A stretch of 64,000 nt of DNA from DATAPD01 sp036265385 (lineage in GTDB: Bacteria; Acidobacteriota; Terriglobia; Terriglobales; Acidobacteriaceae): positions 124,001 to 188,000 of the forward strand of contig DATAPD010000020.1 in assembly GCA_036265385.1 (NCBI GenBank), read 5' to 3'. Positions within the stretch are counted from its first letter, which is position 1, and every line of letters begins with the position of its first letter. Below, piece after piece: positions 17,034 through 26,186 of the stretch. The translations under genes and the position numbers were made by a program. Under the pieces are notes generated by a model. That model was not told the origin of the DNA, ran no database searches, and worked only from the letters and a program-made list of their open reading frames with translations.

Positions 17034-18437
17034 ATGCCCTTCGTCGAAGAACTTGATTATGCTCCACCGCTCGAAAGGGCGAATTTTCTCAATCTTCTCG
17101 TCATAGACGATGAGAGAGCAGTTCGTGAAGCATGTCGGGAAGTAGCGGAATCTCTTGGATTTCACGCCTATGCTGTTAGTTCAGCAGAAGAGGCATTCCA
17201 AGTTATCGCTACTCAGAACATCGATGTCGTGCTGCTGGATTGTCGGCTTCCCGGAGCAAATGGGAACGACGCTTTAGCGACATTGAAGCAACACCGCCCC
17301 GACTTGACCGTCATTGTGGTGACAGGGTTTGGGACCGTTCAATCCGCAGTCCAGGCGATGAAAGAAGGTGCGTACGACTACGTCACCAAGCCTTTCAGCA
17401 AGGATGAACTCACCTTACTGCTGGAAAGAGTGGTGAACCACCTGAAACTCAAATCGGAAAACAGGACGCTGCGCGAACGAATTAAATCCAAGCAGGGGTT
17501 CGGTAACATCATTGGGCGATCGCCTGAAATGGAAAAGATTTACCGAATCATTGGAAAAGCTTCTTACAGCAACCACCCGGTGCTCATTCTAGGCGAGAGC
17601 GGAACCGGCAAAGAGCTTGTAGCTCGTTCGATTCATTTCTCAGGGCCATATCGTGACAAGCCTTTCATACCCGTCGATTGCGGTTCGCTGGTTCCAACTC
17701 TGATCGAAAGCGAGTTGTTTGGTTATGTCAAAGGAGCTTTCACCGGAGCTTCACAAACCAAAGATGGATTGCTCGCTATTGCAAATGGTGGAACTGTTTT
17801 CCTGGATGAAGTAGGCGAACTACCTCTTGATTTGCAGTCCAAGTTATTGCGCGCGATTCAGGAGAAGGAGATCCGTCCCGTCGGCAGCACGAAACGCATT
17901 CCGATCAACATTCGGATATTGGCTGCGACGAATCGTGATCTGGAACAGGCAGTTGCTCAAGGAAGTTTTCGTAGGGATCTCTATTTTCGACTTAACGTGC
18001 TTTCGTTGAAAATCCCGCCGCTGCGAGAACGCCGTCAGGATATACCGCTTCTAGTGGGGCACTTCATGGAGAGAGTTTCCCGCGAATCTGGTATGGCTCG
18101 CTCAATATCAGATGATGCGATGAAAGCTCTATTGGACTACGACTGGCCGGGGAATGTACGGGAACTGGAGAATTACCTCGAACGGGCCTGTGCAATGACC
18201 ACCAATCCAGAGATTCAATTGCGCGACCTGCCGAGTTCTCTACATGGTGTGCCGGATTTGTTAGCGCCACCGCTACCCTTGCGAGGGAAGGTTATGCCAA
18301 TGGCGGAACTTGAGAAACAAACAATCCTGAACGCACTCGTTCAACTGAACGGAGACAAGCTCTTAGCCGCTCGCCTATTGGGAATCGGCAAGACCACGCT
18401 CTACCGTAAGCTCAAGGAATATGCTTCCCATAAATAA
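17034..18437 (+). CDS. Sigma-54-dependent response regulator (NtrC family)
   Basis: 467 residues. Receiver (about 18-135) with acidic residues in LVIDDERA, phospho-acceptor Asp69 in VVLLDCRLPG and the Lys of VTKPFSK. The AAA+ domain (about 155-390) has Walker A GESGTGKE, GAFTGA in VKGAFTGASQ, Walker B VFLDEVGE and FRLNVLSLKIPPLRERR. A Fis-type HTH ends the protein (AARLLGIGKTTLYRKLKEY). It is transcribed with the PAS kinase upstream and probably with the small degenerate two-component protein downstream (103-bp gap). The glycine-rich GANGND loop after the phospho-site is unusual but should not prevent phosphorylation. Confidence 0.93.
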   Translation: MPFVEELDYAPPLERANFLNLLVIDDERAVREACREVAESLGFHAYAVSSAEEAFQVIATQNIDVVLLDCRLPGANGNDALATLKQHRPDLTVIVVTGFGTVQSAVQAMKEGAYDYVTKPFSKDELTLLLERVVNHLKLKSENRTLRERIKSKQGFGNIIGRSPEMEKIYRIIGKASYSNHPVLILGESGTGKELVARSIHFSGPYRDKPFIPVDCGSLVPTLIESELFGYVKGAFTGASQTKDGLLAIANGGTVFLDEVGELPLDLQSKLLRAIQEKEIRPVGSTKRIPINIRILAATNRDLEQAVAQGSFRRDLYFRLNVLSLKIPPLRERRQDIPLLVGHFMERVSRESGMARSISDDAMKALLDYDWPGNVRELENYLERACAMTTNPEIQLRDLPSSLHGVPDLLAPPLPLRGKVMPMAELEKQTILNALVQLNGDKLLAARLLGIGKTTLYRKLKEYASHK

Positions 18438-18539
18438 ATTTATTCCTCCCAAAAAGGGACAGTTCAGATAACTGGCGCCATCTAACAGACTGAAACTTAT
18501 GAAGTGAAGGGATGGCGGTGTACTTGCTTGTGTGAGTGC

Positions 18540-19028
18540 ATGATCTTACTCGTTTCACCTCAAACAGAGGTTCTCCGCCAGTCTGAGGTTTTTAGTAAAG
18601 CACTTGGACAATCTGTACACAGCGCCGACAATCTCGAACAAGCATGTCTCCTGCTTCGTTCGCAAGTATTCGGAGCGGTTGTCTTTGATGAAGGGCTGAT
18701 TGAGTTTGAACATGAGAAAGCCGAAGCCGTTTTTCAATTGCTGGAAACGGCCATTCCTGTGTACATCAACTTCGGCATTAGCAGTTCCGAACGCAGTGTT
18801 GCCCTTATTCGGTCGGCCGTGGTGCGGCGTGAAAGGGATTTGCGCTCGGCAAGGCGGCAGGCCCAAGAGGAATTGCGGAATGAGGTGAACGATTTAATTA
18901 CAGCGCTCTTGTTGTCTTGTGAACTCGCACTGGACAACTCGGAACCTGCACAGGGGAGAACAGAAAGAATCCAATCCATTCACGGTTTGGCCTTGCAGAT
19001 TAAGGGCAATCTTTCGGTTCCTTCGTGA
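18540..19028 (+). CDS. Degenerate receiver plus pseudo-HisKA protein
   Basis: About 162 residues. The first 110 follow the beta-alpha rhythm of a receiver: MILLVSPQTE, then AVVFDEGL with an Asp at position 50 where the phospho-acceptor would be. The acidic pair after strand 1 is replaced by Ser-Pro and no conserved Lys is evident. The C-terminal 50 residues form a helix, EELRNEVNDLITALLLSCEL, that looks like a HisKA dimerisation helix (HELNNPLTAILL pattern) with the His replaced by Asn. A GTG at 18504 would add 12 residues. Its place behind an NtrB/NtrC pair suggests a connector that binds or titrates one partner without phosphotransfer. That role is inference. Confidence 0.5.
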   Translation: MILLVSPQTEVLRQSEVFSKALGQSVHSADNLEQACLLLRSQVFGAVVFDEGLIEFEHEKAEAVFQLLETAIPVYINFGISSSERSVALIRSAVVRRERDLRSARRQAQEELRNEVNDLITALLLSCELALDNSEPAQGRTERIQSIHGLALQIKGNLSVPS

Positions 19029-19089
19029 GTCCCCGCCTCCTATGAGTCCGATTTGGTGGCTTAAAATCTGTAGTTTGCGCAAATAAGCT

Positions 19090-19118
19090 TTGCTGACGAG
19101 CCTTAGTCACACTAAAAT
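19090..19118 (+). promoter_or_regulatory. Candidate promoter of the glycosyltransferase gene
   Basis: TTGCTG (19090-19095), a 17-bp spacer and TAAAAT (19113-19118), leaving about 50 nt of leader. It uses the same hexamers as the promoter proposed for the OmpA/Ig gene. Confidence 0.4.
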
Positions 19119-19175
19119 GCATCCACGCTGAGCCCAGCTCTGACCGGCTCAGGGCTTTCTCGCTCCCGGGACGCC

Positions 19176-20297
19176 ATGAGAGTACTCGTTACTACTGACA
19201 CACTGACCAGCATGTGGACGTACACGCGTGAGCTTGTCAGCGGATTGGTCAGTCAAGGCGCGCGCGTCACATTGGTGAGTTTCGGCGAGATCCCACTTCC
19301 CGAACAAACAGGTTGGATGAGCTTGTTGCACGGGTTGGAGTATCGCCCGACAGCATTTCGACTCGAGTGGATGCAGGAAGGCGAAGCTGATTACAAGGAT
19401 GCGTGCAGCTACCTGACGGCACTCATTCGCGAACAGCGAGCTGACGTTCTGCACAGCACTCAGTTCTGCTTTGGAGCTTTACCAACCCGGATCCCTAAAG
19501 TCGTTGTTGCCCAGGGTGATCTCGTCAGTTGGTGGCTCGCTGTCCATGGCCGCGAACCCAAAGAGTCGCGATGGATGCGGTGGTACCGCGACACCGTTAC
19601 CCGAGGGCTAATAGGTGCAGATACTGTAGTTGCCCCCGCGAACTGGATACACGAGATGCTAGCTCGATGCTACGTGCGCATTTCGGATACAACAGTCATC
19701 GCGAACGGGCGGAATCCGATCTTCTTCAACCCTTACGTCACAAAAGAGGAATCGATTCTTTCCGTCGGGCGACTGTGGGATGCTGGGAAACAACTGAGTC
19801 TGCTTACGGAGCAACGTCACATATACCCGGTGTGCATCGTTGGAGCCGATCAAACGGTTTCAGCGCCTCGCGTACCAATCCGTGCGGATGTCAAGGTTTC
19901 AACGGAAGAACTCTCAGTTGCGCTGAAGGGTCCGCAGACTGAAAACCAATTGCGCCTTCTTTACAGCAAAGCGCCTATCTATGCTGCAACTGCCCGTTAC
20001 GAACCGATTGGATTAAACGTGATTGAGGCCGCACTATCTCGTTGTGCATTAGTGCTTAACGACATCCCGATCTTTCGCGAAAACTGGGGTGACTCTGCTG
20101 TCTACTTTCAAACGAACGATGGTTCGGAACTTTCGGATGCCCTGCGGATGTTGAGTTCGGATCGCGAGCTGTGTCGCGGATTTGGCAACCGTGCTTACCA
20201 GCGAGCGCGCGAGCGTTTTAGCGCGGCCCGAATGACTACGTCCTATCTTGAGTTGTATCGAAGGCTGCTCAGCACAAGAGCTACAGCCGTAGCTTAA
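19176..20297 (+). CDS. Glycosyltransferase, GT4 (GT-B fold) type
   Basis: 373 residues, soluble. The N-terminal half holds the acceptor-side Rossmann domain (MRVLVTTDTLTSMWTYTRELVSG, a glycogen-synthase/GT4-like opening), and the C-terminal half the nucleotide-sugar domain with ILSVGRLWDAGK and the retaining-GT4 motif EPIGLNVIE (E-x7-E). No neighbouring polysaccharide genes are present, so neither donor nor acceptor can be named. The ATG at 19176 has a weak ribosome-binding site. It stands alone between the two-component cluster and the CDGSH gene, with a promoter-like element upstream. Confidence 0.82.
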   Translation: MRVLVTTDTLTSMWTYTRELVSGLVSQGARVTLVSFGEIPLPEQTGWMSLLHGLEYRPTAFRLEWMQEGEADYKDACSYLTALIREQRADVLHSTQFCFGALPTRIPKVVVAQGDLVSWWLAVHGREPKESRWMRWYRDTVTRGLIGADTVVAPANWIHEMLARCYVRISDTTVIANGRNPIFFNPYVTKEESILSVGRLWDAGKQLSLLTEQRHIYPVCIVGADQTVSAPRVPIRADVKVSTEELSVALKGPQTENQLRLLYSKAPIYAATARYEPIGLNVIEAALSRCALVLNDIPIFRENWGDSAVYFQTNDGSELSDALRMLSSDRELCRGFGNRAYQRARERFSAARMTTSYLELYRRLLSTRATAVA

Positions 20298-20350
20298 ATT
20301 CCACGTGTTAACCTCAAACAAATCAAAGTTCGTAAGACAGGTGAGAACAG

Positions 20351-20578
20351 ATGGCTGATGTGAAGATTACGATTCGACCAAACGGCCCCTATCGCGTAGA
20401 AGCCCCGGAAGGCACAATCGAGTTGGTGGACGCGAACGGGAACAAGTACGATCTCACGGGTAAGCCCGCCTTTTCACTTTGTCGATGCGGGGCCAGCGTC
20501 AACAAACCATTTTGCGACGGGACCCACAGCAAAATCGGTTTTCAGGCTGCTGAAGCAGCTGTTAAAGCCGAAGGCTGA
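20351..20578 (+). CDS. CDGSH iron-sulfur domain protein
   Basis: A 75-residue protein with one CDGSH-type [2Fe-2S] site: LCRCGASVNKPFCDGTH, which gives three Cys and one His (C-x-C-x9-C-x3-H). The N-terminal half is a beta-rich stretch (VKITIRPNGPYRVEAPEGT) seen in bacterial members of the family. The cluster in this fold is redox-active and can be labile, with roles in electron or cluster transfer. SD AGGTGAG lies six bases before the ATG. It sits between a glycosyltransferase and a large FAD oxidoreductase; an electron-transfer link with the latter is possible but not shown. Confidence 0.9.
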   Translation: MADVKITIRPNGPYRVEAPEGTIELVDANGNKYDLTGKPAFSLCRCGASVNKPFCDGTHSKIGFQAAEAAVKAEG

Positions 20579-20669
20579 ATTCCGATCAGACAATAGGGCT
20601 CATCACTTCGGTTAGCCGCGTCTGCCAAACCTTACTTGAAAGTGGTAAACTTCCGCGGCGGAGGCCCTT

Positions 20670-22643
20670 GTGCAGAGCAAACGGGACCGAGAACTGGGTA
20701 TGAACCGGCGCATTACGCGCCGTGATTTTCTGAATGGAGTCGCACTAACAATCGGCGCTGCCGCTCTACCTGGCGACCTTTGCCCTCTATTGGGTGACGA
20801 TCTCAAGTACATCGACCAGAACGCCGCGGATTATTACCCACCAAAACTTACTGGCCTACGCGGAAGTCATGTTGGATCGTTCGAAGTTGCGCACGCCGTG
20901 CGAGACGGGAATTTCTTCGAAAAGGCCGGGAAGGCAACTGACCTCGGTGAAGCGTACGATCTGGTTGTCGTAGGCGGTGGAATCAGTGGTCTCAGTGCTG
21001 CCCTTTACTTTAAGAAGATGGCTGGAGAAAAGGCACGCATACTGGTTCTCGACAATCACGACGATTTCGGTGGCCACGCAAAACGTAACGAGTTTCATCA
21101 ACAAAATCCGATGCGGCTTGGGTTCGGGGGCACGTACTCGATAGAAAGCCCTGCTCCGTACAGTACCGTTGCGAAGAGCATGATTGAAGATTTGGGAATT
21201 GATGTCCCATCTTACGCCAAATATTTCAAGAAGGATCTGTACCGGTCATTGGAGTTGAGGCCGAAAATTTTCTTCGACAAAGAAACTTTTGGCGCAGACA
21301 AACTGGTAACAAATCCTGCACCTCAATATGGCGGCGAGACCGTCGTGGACTCCGCCATAGGTACGTCAGACGCGTGGAAAAGTTTTCTAGCGGAAGCGCC
21401 GATCAGTGACAAGGCGAAGCAGGACTTTCAACGACTCAGCCAGGAACACAAGGATTACTTTCCAGGTCTCAGTTCCGATGAAAAGAAAGCTAAGCTTGCG
21501 CGGATCAGTTATGCCAAGTACTTAACAGAAATCGTGGGCATAGACCCGCAAGTAGTTCAGATCTATCAAACGGCGCCACACCCGCTGTTTGGTGTCGGCA
21601 TTGATGCTGTAGCCGCCCAAGATGCATGGGGGCTAGGCCTACCCGGGTTTGCGGGCTTGAATCTGACACCATCCGCGGGCAAAGGAATGAATCGCGATGC
21701 GATTCGAAACGAAGAAGCAGATCGATATTTCTTTCACTTCCCAGATGGAAATGCCAGCATCGCGCGTCTGATCGTCCGGAAGCTGGTCCCAGAAGCTATC
21801 CCGGGCAGCTCCGCCACCGACGTGGTTACAGCCAAAGCGAATTACTCAAAATTAGACCAGCCTGCGAATTCGGTGCGCATTCGCCTCAACAGTACCGCCG
21901 TCCGAGTGCAGCATCAGGGAGAACCTGCGACCGCTAAAAGCGTTGAGATCACCTATTCGCAAGGAGGCAAGCTAAACACCGTACGAGCTGCACATTGCAT
22001 TCTTGCGTGCTGGCATGTGGTGATCCCATACATATGCACGGAGCTTCCAGAAAAGCAGAAAGCAGCGCTCGCTTCTGCACAAAAAGTGCCTCTGCTGTAC
22101 ACGAATGTTGAGTTCAAAAACTGGACATCATTTCAGAAATTAGGCGTGAACTCGGTGTATGCTCCCGGCTGCTATCACACAGGAGTCAATCTCGATCTGC
22201 CTGTGAGTATCGGGGGGTATGAATGCGCTACCAAACCGGAAGCGCCGATTGTGGTTCACATGATGAAAGCTGCGTGCAAACCGGGAAGGCCGGCGAGAGA
22301 TCAACACCGGCTCGGCAGAATCCAGTTGTATTCGACGACGTTCGAAACGTTCGAAAGGAATATTCGCGATCAGTTGTCACGAACCCTGGGGCCGGGCGGG
22401 TTTGACCCGGCAAGGGACATCGCCGCGATTACAGTGAATCGTTGGCCTCATGGTTATGCTTACGAATACAACTCATTGTTTGACGATTTCTGGTTGAACG
22501 GGGGAGAAACGCCATGCGAAGTGGCGAGAAAGCCATTCGGCAGAATCGCAATCGCCAATTCTGATGCAGCCGCTTACGCATACACCGATGCAGCCATCGA
22601 CCAAGCATATCGTGCGGTGAAGGAGGTTACGGCGCCCGCTTAA
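20670..22643 (+). CDS. Tat-exported FAD oxidoreductase, spermidine dehydrogenase-like
   Basis: 657 residues. A twin-arginine signal, RRITRRDFLNG, is followed by a hydrophobic stretch (VALTIGAAALPG), then a Rossmann FAD site VVVGGGISGLSAALYF (about 93-108) and NAD(P)/FAD-binding amine-oxidase-like regions. The C-terminal GRIAIANSDAAAYAYTDAAID is the second FAD contact region typical of this family. The family includes SpdH, which oxidises spermidine in the periplasm; the true substrate here is unknown. GTG 20670 is preferred because GGAGG stands five bases ahead and because the DRELGM stretch before RRITRRDFL matches how I remember the family beginning. ATG 20700 is the alternative. It ends two bases from the convergent VWA gene. 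Confidence 0.85.
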   Translation: MQSKRDRELGMNRRITRRDFLNGVALTIGAAALPGDLCPLLGDDLKYIDQNAADYYPPKLTGLRGSHVGSFEVAHAVRDGNFFEKAGKATDLGEAYDLVVVGGGISGLSAALYFKKMAGEKARILVLDNHDDFGGHAKRNEFHQQNPMRLGFGGTYSIESPAPYSTVAKSMIEDLGIDVPSYAKYFKKDLYRSLELRPKIFFDKETFGADKLVTNPAPQYGGETVVDSAIGTSDAWKSFLAEAPISDKAKQDFQRLSQEHKDYFPGLSSDEKKAKLARISYAKYLTEIVGIDPQVVQIYQTAPHPLFGVGIDAVAAQDAWGLGLPGFAGLNLTPSAGKGMNRDAIRNEEADRYFFHFPDGNASIARLIVRKLVPEAIPGSSATDVVTAKANYSKLDQPANSVRIRLNSTAVRVQHQGEPATAKSVEITYSQGGKLNTVRAAHCILACWHVVIPYICTELPEKQKAALASAQKVPLLYTNVEFKNWTSFQKLGVNSVYAPGCYHTGVNLDLPVSIGGYECATKPEAPIVVHMMKAACKPGRPARDQHRLGRIQLYSTTFETFERNIRDQLSRTLGPGGFDPARDIAAITVNRWPHGYAYEYNSLFDDFWLNGGETPCEVARKPFGRIAIANSDAAAYAYTDAAIDQAYRAVKEVTAPA

Positions 22644-22645
22644 GG

Positions 22646-23884
22646 TTAGTGCACGGTTCTCGTTTTGCGCGACATGTAGTCCATTAACAAGTACTGACCC
22701 AGGGTGTAGGGCGTCGTAAAGTACGCCTTTCCTCGGCACATCTGGGTGACTTTCTGAACGAACTGGATCAATCCATACTCTGACGCCAACATAAAAGTGT
22801 TAATGAGTATGCCAGCGCGCTTGCATTTCGAAACCTCTTCCAGAGTTTCGCTAACAACGAGAGGGTCGAGTCCGAAAGCATTCTTGTAGATTCGTCCATC
22901 TTCCAGAGTCAGTGCCGAAGGCTTGCCATCGGTAATCATGACAATCTGCTTCATATCCTTGCGCTGGCGTTGAAGGATACGTTGTGCCATGCGGAGCCCT
23001 TCTCGAGTGTTCGTGTAGTACGGTCCCACTTTCACTCGCGCGAGCTGAGACAACGGCACTTCTTCGGCAGAATCATGGAAGAGAACCAGCGAAAGAGAGT
23101 CGCCGGGATACTGCGTCCGGATCAACTGGGACAGAGCCATCGCAACTTTTTTTGCCGGGGTAAAACGATCCTCGCCGTAAAGGATCATCGAATGTGAGCA
23201 GTCCAACATGACGACAGTTGCGCACGAAGACTGGTACTCACACTGGTGAACTTGCAAATCTGAATACTCAATACTCAGAGGAAGTTCAAGGCCATCTCGC
23301 TTGATCGCGTTAGAAAGGGTTGCGGTGATATCGAGGTTGAGGGTGTCACCAAATTCGTAAGGCTTCGAGGACCCACTAGCTTCTATTCCGGTCGCCATGT
23401 CACGAGTGTCATGGCGGCCAAAGCTCGACTTGCCCAATGAGCCTAAGAGATCCCGCAGTGCCTTGAAGCCCAAAAAATCGAGACTCTTATCCGTAATTTC
23501 GAACTTTGTCTGTTGCTGATTGTCGCCGATTTGTCCGCCAGCCCCAGTACTTTGGGAAGGGTCTGGCGGTTCATCGACGGAAATATAATCTTCTTGCTCC
23601 ATGCGCTCGATGAGCTTTTCAATCAATTCTTGGAGCGTTCCATCCATCTGCATTTGCTGCAATCGCTCGCGCATTGCTTCGTCGAGCAAGTCGCTATCGA
23701 CTAGAGCCCGTTCAATAGCACTTTTTAAATCATCTAGCGTCTGCTCGCCGTCAGGCAGTTCGTAGTAGAACTCGTTGTTAAATCCGCTTTGCAGAAGATA
23801 ATCAGACAGAGCAGCGAGGAGATCCTCCATGCTCATCTCGCCCGCTGGATCCGGAACGTATTTGGAATATCGTATCCGCTTCAT
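22646..23884 (-). CDS. VWA (von Willebrand A) domain protein, partner of a MoxR/chelatase-like ATPase
   Basis: About 412 residues. An N-terminal helical, acidic part (about 1-170) is followed by a VWA fold with a complete MIDAS site: DCSHS (D-x-S-x-S), the Thr in YYTNTREGL and the Asp in MITDGKPS. The C-terminus is YLLMDYMSRKTRTVH. Proteins of this build work with AAA+ ATPases of the MoxR or ChlI type in metal insertion or complex remodelling. I prefer ATG 23884 (MKRIRYSKYVPD), the opening I remember for this family; a GTG at 23935 would overlap the upstream ATPase gene by 34 bp. Same strand and order as the ATPase: one operon. Confidence 0.85.
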   Translation of the reverse strand: MKRIRYSKYVPDPAGEMSMEDLLAALSDYLLQSGFNNEFYYELPDGEQTLDDLKSAIERALVDSDLLDEAMRERLQQMQMDGTLQELIEKLIERMEQEDYISVDEPPDPSQSTGAGGQIGDNQQQTKFEITDKSLDFLGFKALRDLLGSLGKSSFGRHDTRDMATGIEASGSSKPYEFGDTLNLDITATLSNAIKRDGLELPLSIEYSDLQVHQCEYQSSCATVVMLDCSHSMILYGEDRFTPAKKVAMALSQLIRTQYPGDSLSLVLFHDSAEEVPLSQLARVKVGPYYTNTREGLRMAQRILQRQRKDMKQIVMITDGKPSALTLEDGRIYKNAFGLDPLVVSETLEEVSKCKRAGILINTFMLASEYGLIQFVQKVTQMCRGKAYFTTPYTLGQYLLMDYMSRKTRTVH

Positions 23885-23901
23885 GCAAACGTCAAGCAAC
23901 C

Positions 23902-25389
23902 CTAATTGAAGTTCCGCCTCGGTCGGGCCTGCCACTCCTCTTCCTGTATCGGTCTCTCCGATTTTCTCGGCTGTTTTTCTCCGGCCGTGAAGACGCGTTC
24001 CTCGCTTCGGCCTATGCGCTTATGTGCGTGTAGACCCTCAAGGATGAACTCGGCGGCGGAAACCTGCATTTCTAAAGAGTCTTTCGGCCCAATGCTCAAT
24101 TTCGTGATTTTGTCCATGAGGCCCTGGATATTTTGCAATGATTGCTGCGCGTCGACGGCAGCGGCTGTGTCTGCGAGTTGAACTTCACCGCCCAAGTCGA
24201 ACCACTGCACCACCTGATTCATGTTCGTGCCGTCGAAGAACTCGTCATATGTTCTTGCGGTAGCGGTTCGGATCAAGTCTCGAACAACGCTGTCGGCGCC
24301 CTTCATTTCGCCTTCGTATTCAAGTTCCAGCTTGCCAGTGATGGCGGGCATTGCGGCATACACATCGCTGAGCCGGGGAACTACGGTTGATTCGTTGTGC
24401 TGTAGCGCGCGGCGCTCAGCATTCGAGATAACGTTCTCCATGCACGAAATGGGCAGCCGCTGGCTGACTCCCGACCGTTTGTCGATTTTCTTGTCTTCAC
24501 GAGCCACAAATGCGATTCGCTCGATAAGCTTTTTGACATACGCAGGAACGTGGAGAGGTTTTCCGGAGCGCTCAAGCCAAGCTTCCTGTGTGGTGATCGC
24601 AATACCCTCTTCTATGGTTGCTGGATAGTGCGTTCGAATTTCCGAACCGATGCGGTCTTTCAACGGCGTGATGATTTTTCCCCGAGCGGTGTAGTCTTCC
24701 GGATTCGCACTGAACACGAGTGCAACATCAAGTGGCAGACGGATTGGGTAGCCCTTAATCTGAACGTCACCTTCCTGCATGATGTTGAAAAGACCAACCT
24801 GAATTTTCCCAGCGAGATCCGGCAGTTCGTTAATGGCAAAGATGCCGCGATTCGCGCGTGGCAGCAAACCGTAATGCACAGTCAATTCACTACCCAATTC
24901 GTGCCCGCCACGAGCTGCCTTGATCGGATCAATGTCGCCAATCAAATCCGCAATGGTCACATCCGGGGTAGCAAGCTTTTCGACATACCGTTCCTCTCGG
25001 GACAGATATTCGATCGGCGTCTCATCAGCTTGCTGCGCAACCAAGTCGCGACAACGCCTGCAGATGGGAGCGTATGGATTATCGTGGATCTCGCAGCCGG
25101 CAATGTATGGAGTTTGAATATCGAGCAGGGCAGTCAGGGCTCGAAGCATTCTGCTCTTCGCTTGTCCACGAAGCCCGAGCAAGATGAAGTTATGGCGTGA
25201 CAGCACGGCATTGATGATCTGCGGTACGACCGTATCGTCGTAGCCGACGATTCCTGGGAAGATCGGGCCACCTTCACGAAGCTTGGTGATCAGGTTCTCG
25301 CGCAGCTCGTCCTTCACGAACCGGCTTTTCAATCGTTGTTCGGAAAAAATGCTGGAACGCAACTCGCCGAGTGTGCGCGGTGAAACCAT
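23902..25389 (-). CDS. Magnesium chelatase ChlI-like / MoxR-type AAA+ ATPase
   Basis: 495 residues. Walker A is GLRGQAKS (residues 72-79), a variant with Gln-Ala before the Lys. Next comes a cysteine insertion with CEIH...CRRC that could bind zinc, then Walker B-like FAINELPDLAG, sensor-1 region ALVFSANPEDYTARG and the chelatase-type stretch PLKDRIGSEIRTHYP. The C-terminal part is helical, with a divergent tail rich in Arg/Glu. It is cotranscribed with the VWA protein downstream, the arrangement of chelatase I/D-type machines. There are no porphyrin, cobalamin or chlorophyll genes nearby, so the client is unknown. Confidence 0.87.
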   Translation of the reverse strand: MVSPRTLGELRSSIFSEQRLKSRFVKDELRENLITKLREGGPIFPGIVGYDDTVVPQIINAVLSRHNFILLGLRGQAKSRMLRALTALLDIQTPYIAGCEIHDNPYAPICRRCRDLVAQQADETPIEYLSREERYVEKLATPDVTIADLIGDIDPIKAARGGHELGSELTVHYGLLPRANRGIFAINELPDLAGKIQVGLFNIMQEGDVQIKGYPIRLPLDVALVFSANPEDYTARGKIITPLKDRIGSEIRTHYPATIEEGIAITTQEAWLERSGKPLHVPAYVKKLIERIAFVAREDKKIDKRSGVSQRLPISCMENVISNAERRALQHNESTVVPRLSDVYAAMPAITGKLELEYEGEMKGADSVVRDLIRTATARTYDEFFDGTNMNQVVQWFDLGGEVQLADTAAAVDAQQSLQNIQGLMDKITKLSIGPKDSLEMQVSAAEFILEGLHAHKRIGRSEERVFTAGEKQPRKSERPIQEEEWQARPRRNFN

Positions 25390-25498
25390 GGATACAACCC
25401 CCAGAAGAACTGCTTAAGCGGATTATACGCCGCGCGGTAAATCACATCCGCTCGCGTAAATAAAGTGAGATGGTCGCAAGGAGGAAGCAATATTGAGC

Positions 25499-26107
25499 TT
25501 AGTGGACGTGACCATTTCCACCGGCACGTTGGCGAACTTGAATGGCACGACGTAGGTTGGGCAACAAAGTTTCGAAGTAGGTCGTGAGTGTATCGATACG
25601 CTTGGCTTCCGATCTCATGGACAGAAGCGCCTGTTTGAAATCGAGATCAAGCGGTAAACCACCCGCGAGCCGAAAAGCCAAAGTGCTGCCTTCCGACTCC
25701 GCCAGTTCTGTCTCAGCGCCCACCAACTGCATGATTTCTCCATGCAGCTGAATCGCACGATCCACCTGCTGGACTGAGGGTTCGCCCTCTTCGTCGGCGA
25801 TGTATAGAACTTCGGCGCGAAGAAAGGAGCGCTCCTGATTTATTTCCAATACCTCAAATCGCTGCCTTCCCTGAGTCACGATATCCAATTTGCCATCTGG
25901 GTGTTCCTTGGTGACAGCAACGATTTCAGCCGTACACCCGATTTCTGCCACACCCTCATCCTGAGAGCGAACTACGCCAAAAGACTTGTGCTCAGCAAGA
26001 CACTCTCGAATCATTTCCTTATATCGCGGCTCAAAGATATGCAATGGGAAGGGCATTCCTGGCAACAAGACGGCCTCAAGTGGAAATAATGGGAGCAGGG
26101 AACTCAC
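25499..26107 (-). CDS. LON peptidase substrate-binding (LON-SB) domain protein
   Basis: 202 residues made of a LON N-terminal domain alone, without ATPase or protease parts: LLPLFPLEAVLLPGMPFPLHIFEPRY at the start, then a beta-rich core (FGVVRSQDEG, VTQGRQRFEV) and a helical end. Stand-alone LON-SB proteins are widespread and mostly uncharacterised. I moved the start to GTG 26107, preceded by GGAGG at five bases, where the domain begins. The longest frame starts at 26218 and would run across the divergent SDR gene's start. It is divergently arranged with the SDR gene, 79 bp apart. Confidence 0.85.
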   Translation of the reverse strand: MSSLLPLFPLEAVLLPGMPFPLHIFEPRYKEMIRECLAEHKSFGVVRSQDEGVAEIGCTAEIVAVTKEHPDGKLDIVTQGRQRFEVLEINQERSFLRAEVLYIADEEGEPSVQQVDRAIQLHGEIMQLVGAETELAESEGSTLAFRLAGGLPLDLDFKQALLSMRSEAKRIDTLTTYFETLLPNLRRAIQVRQRAGGNGHVH

Positions 26108-26186
26108 GAAACCTCCGGCCTTGGCGATGTTTTGGATTGTACGCCACGTCTTGACTTGCGCCGGGTCAACGGCATACAAGCGCGGT

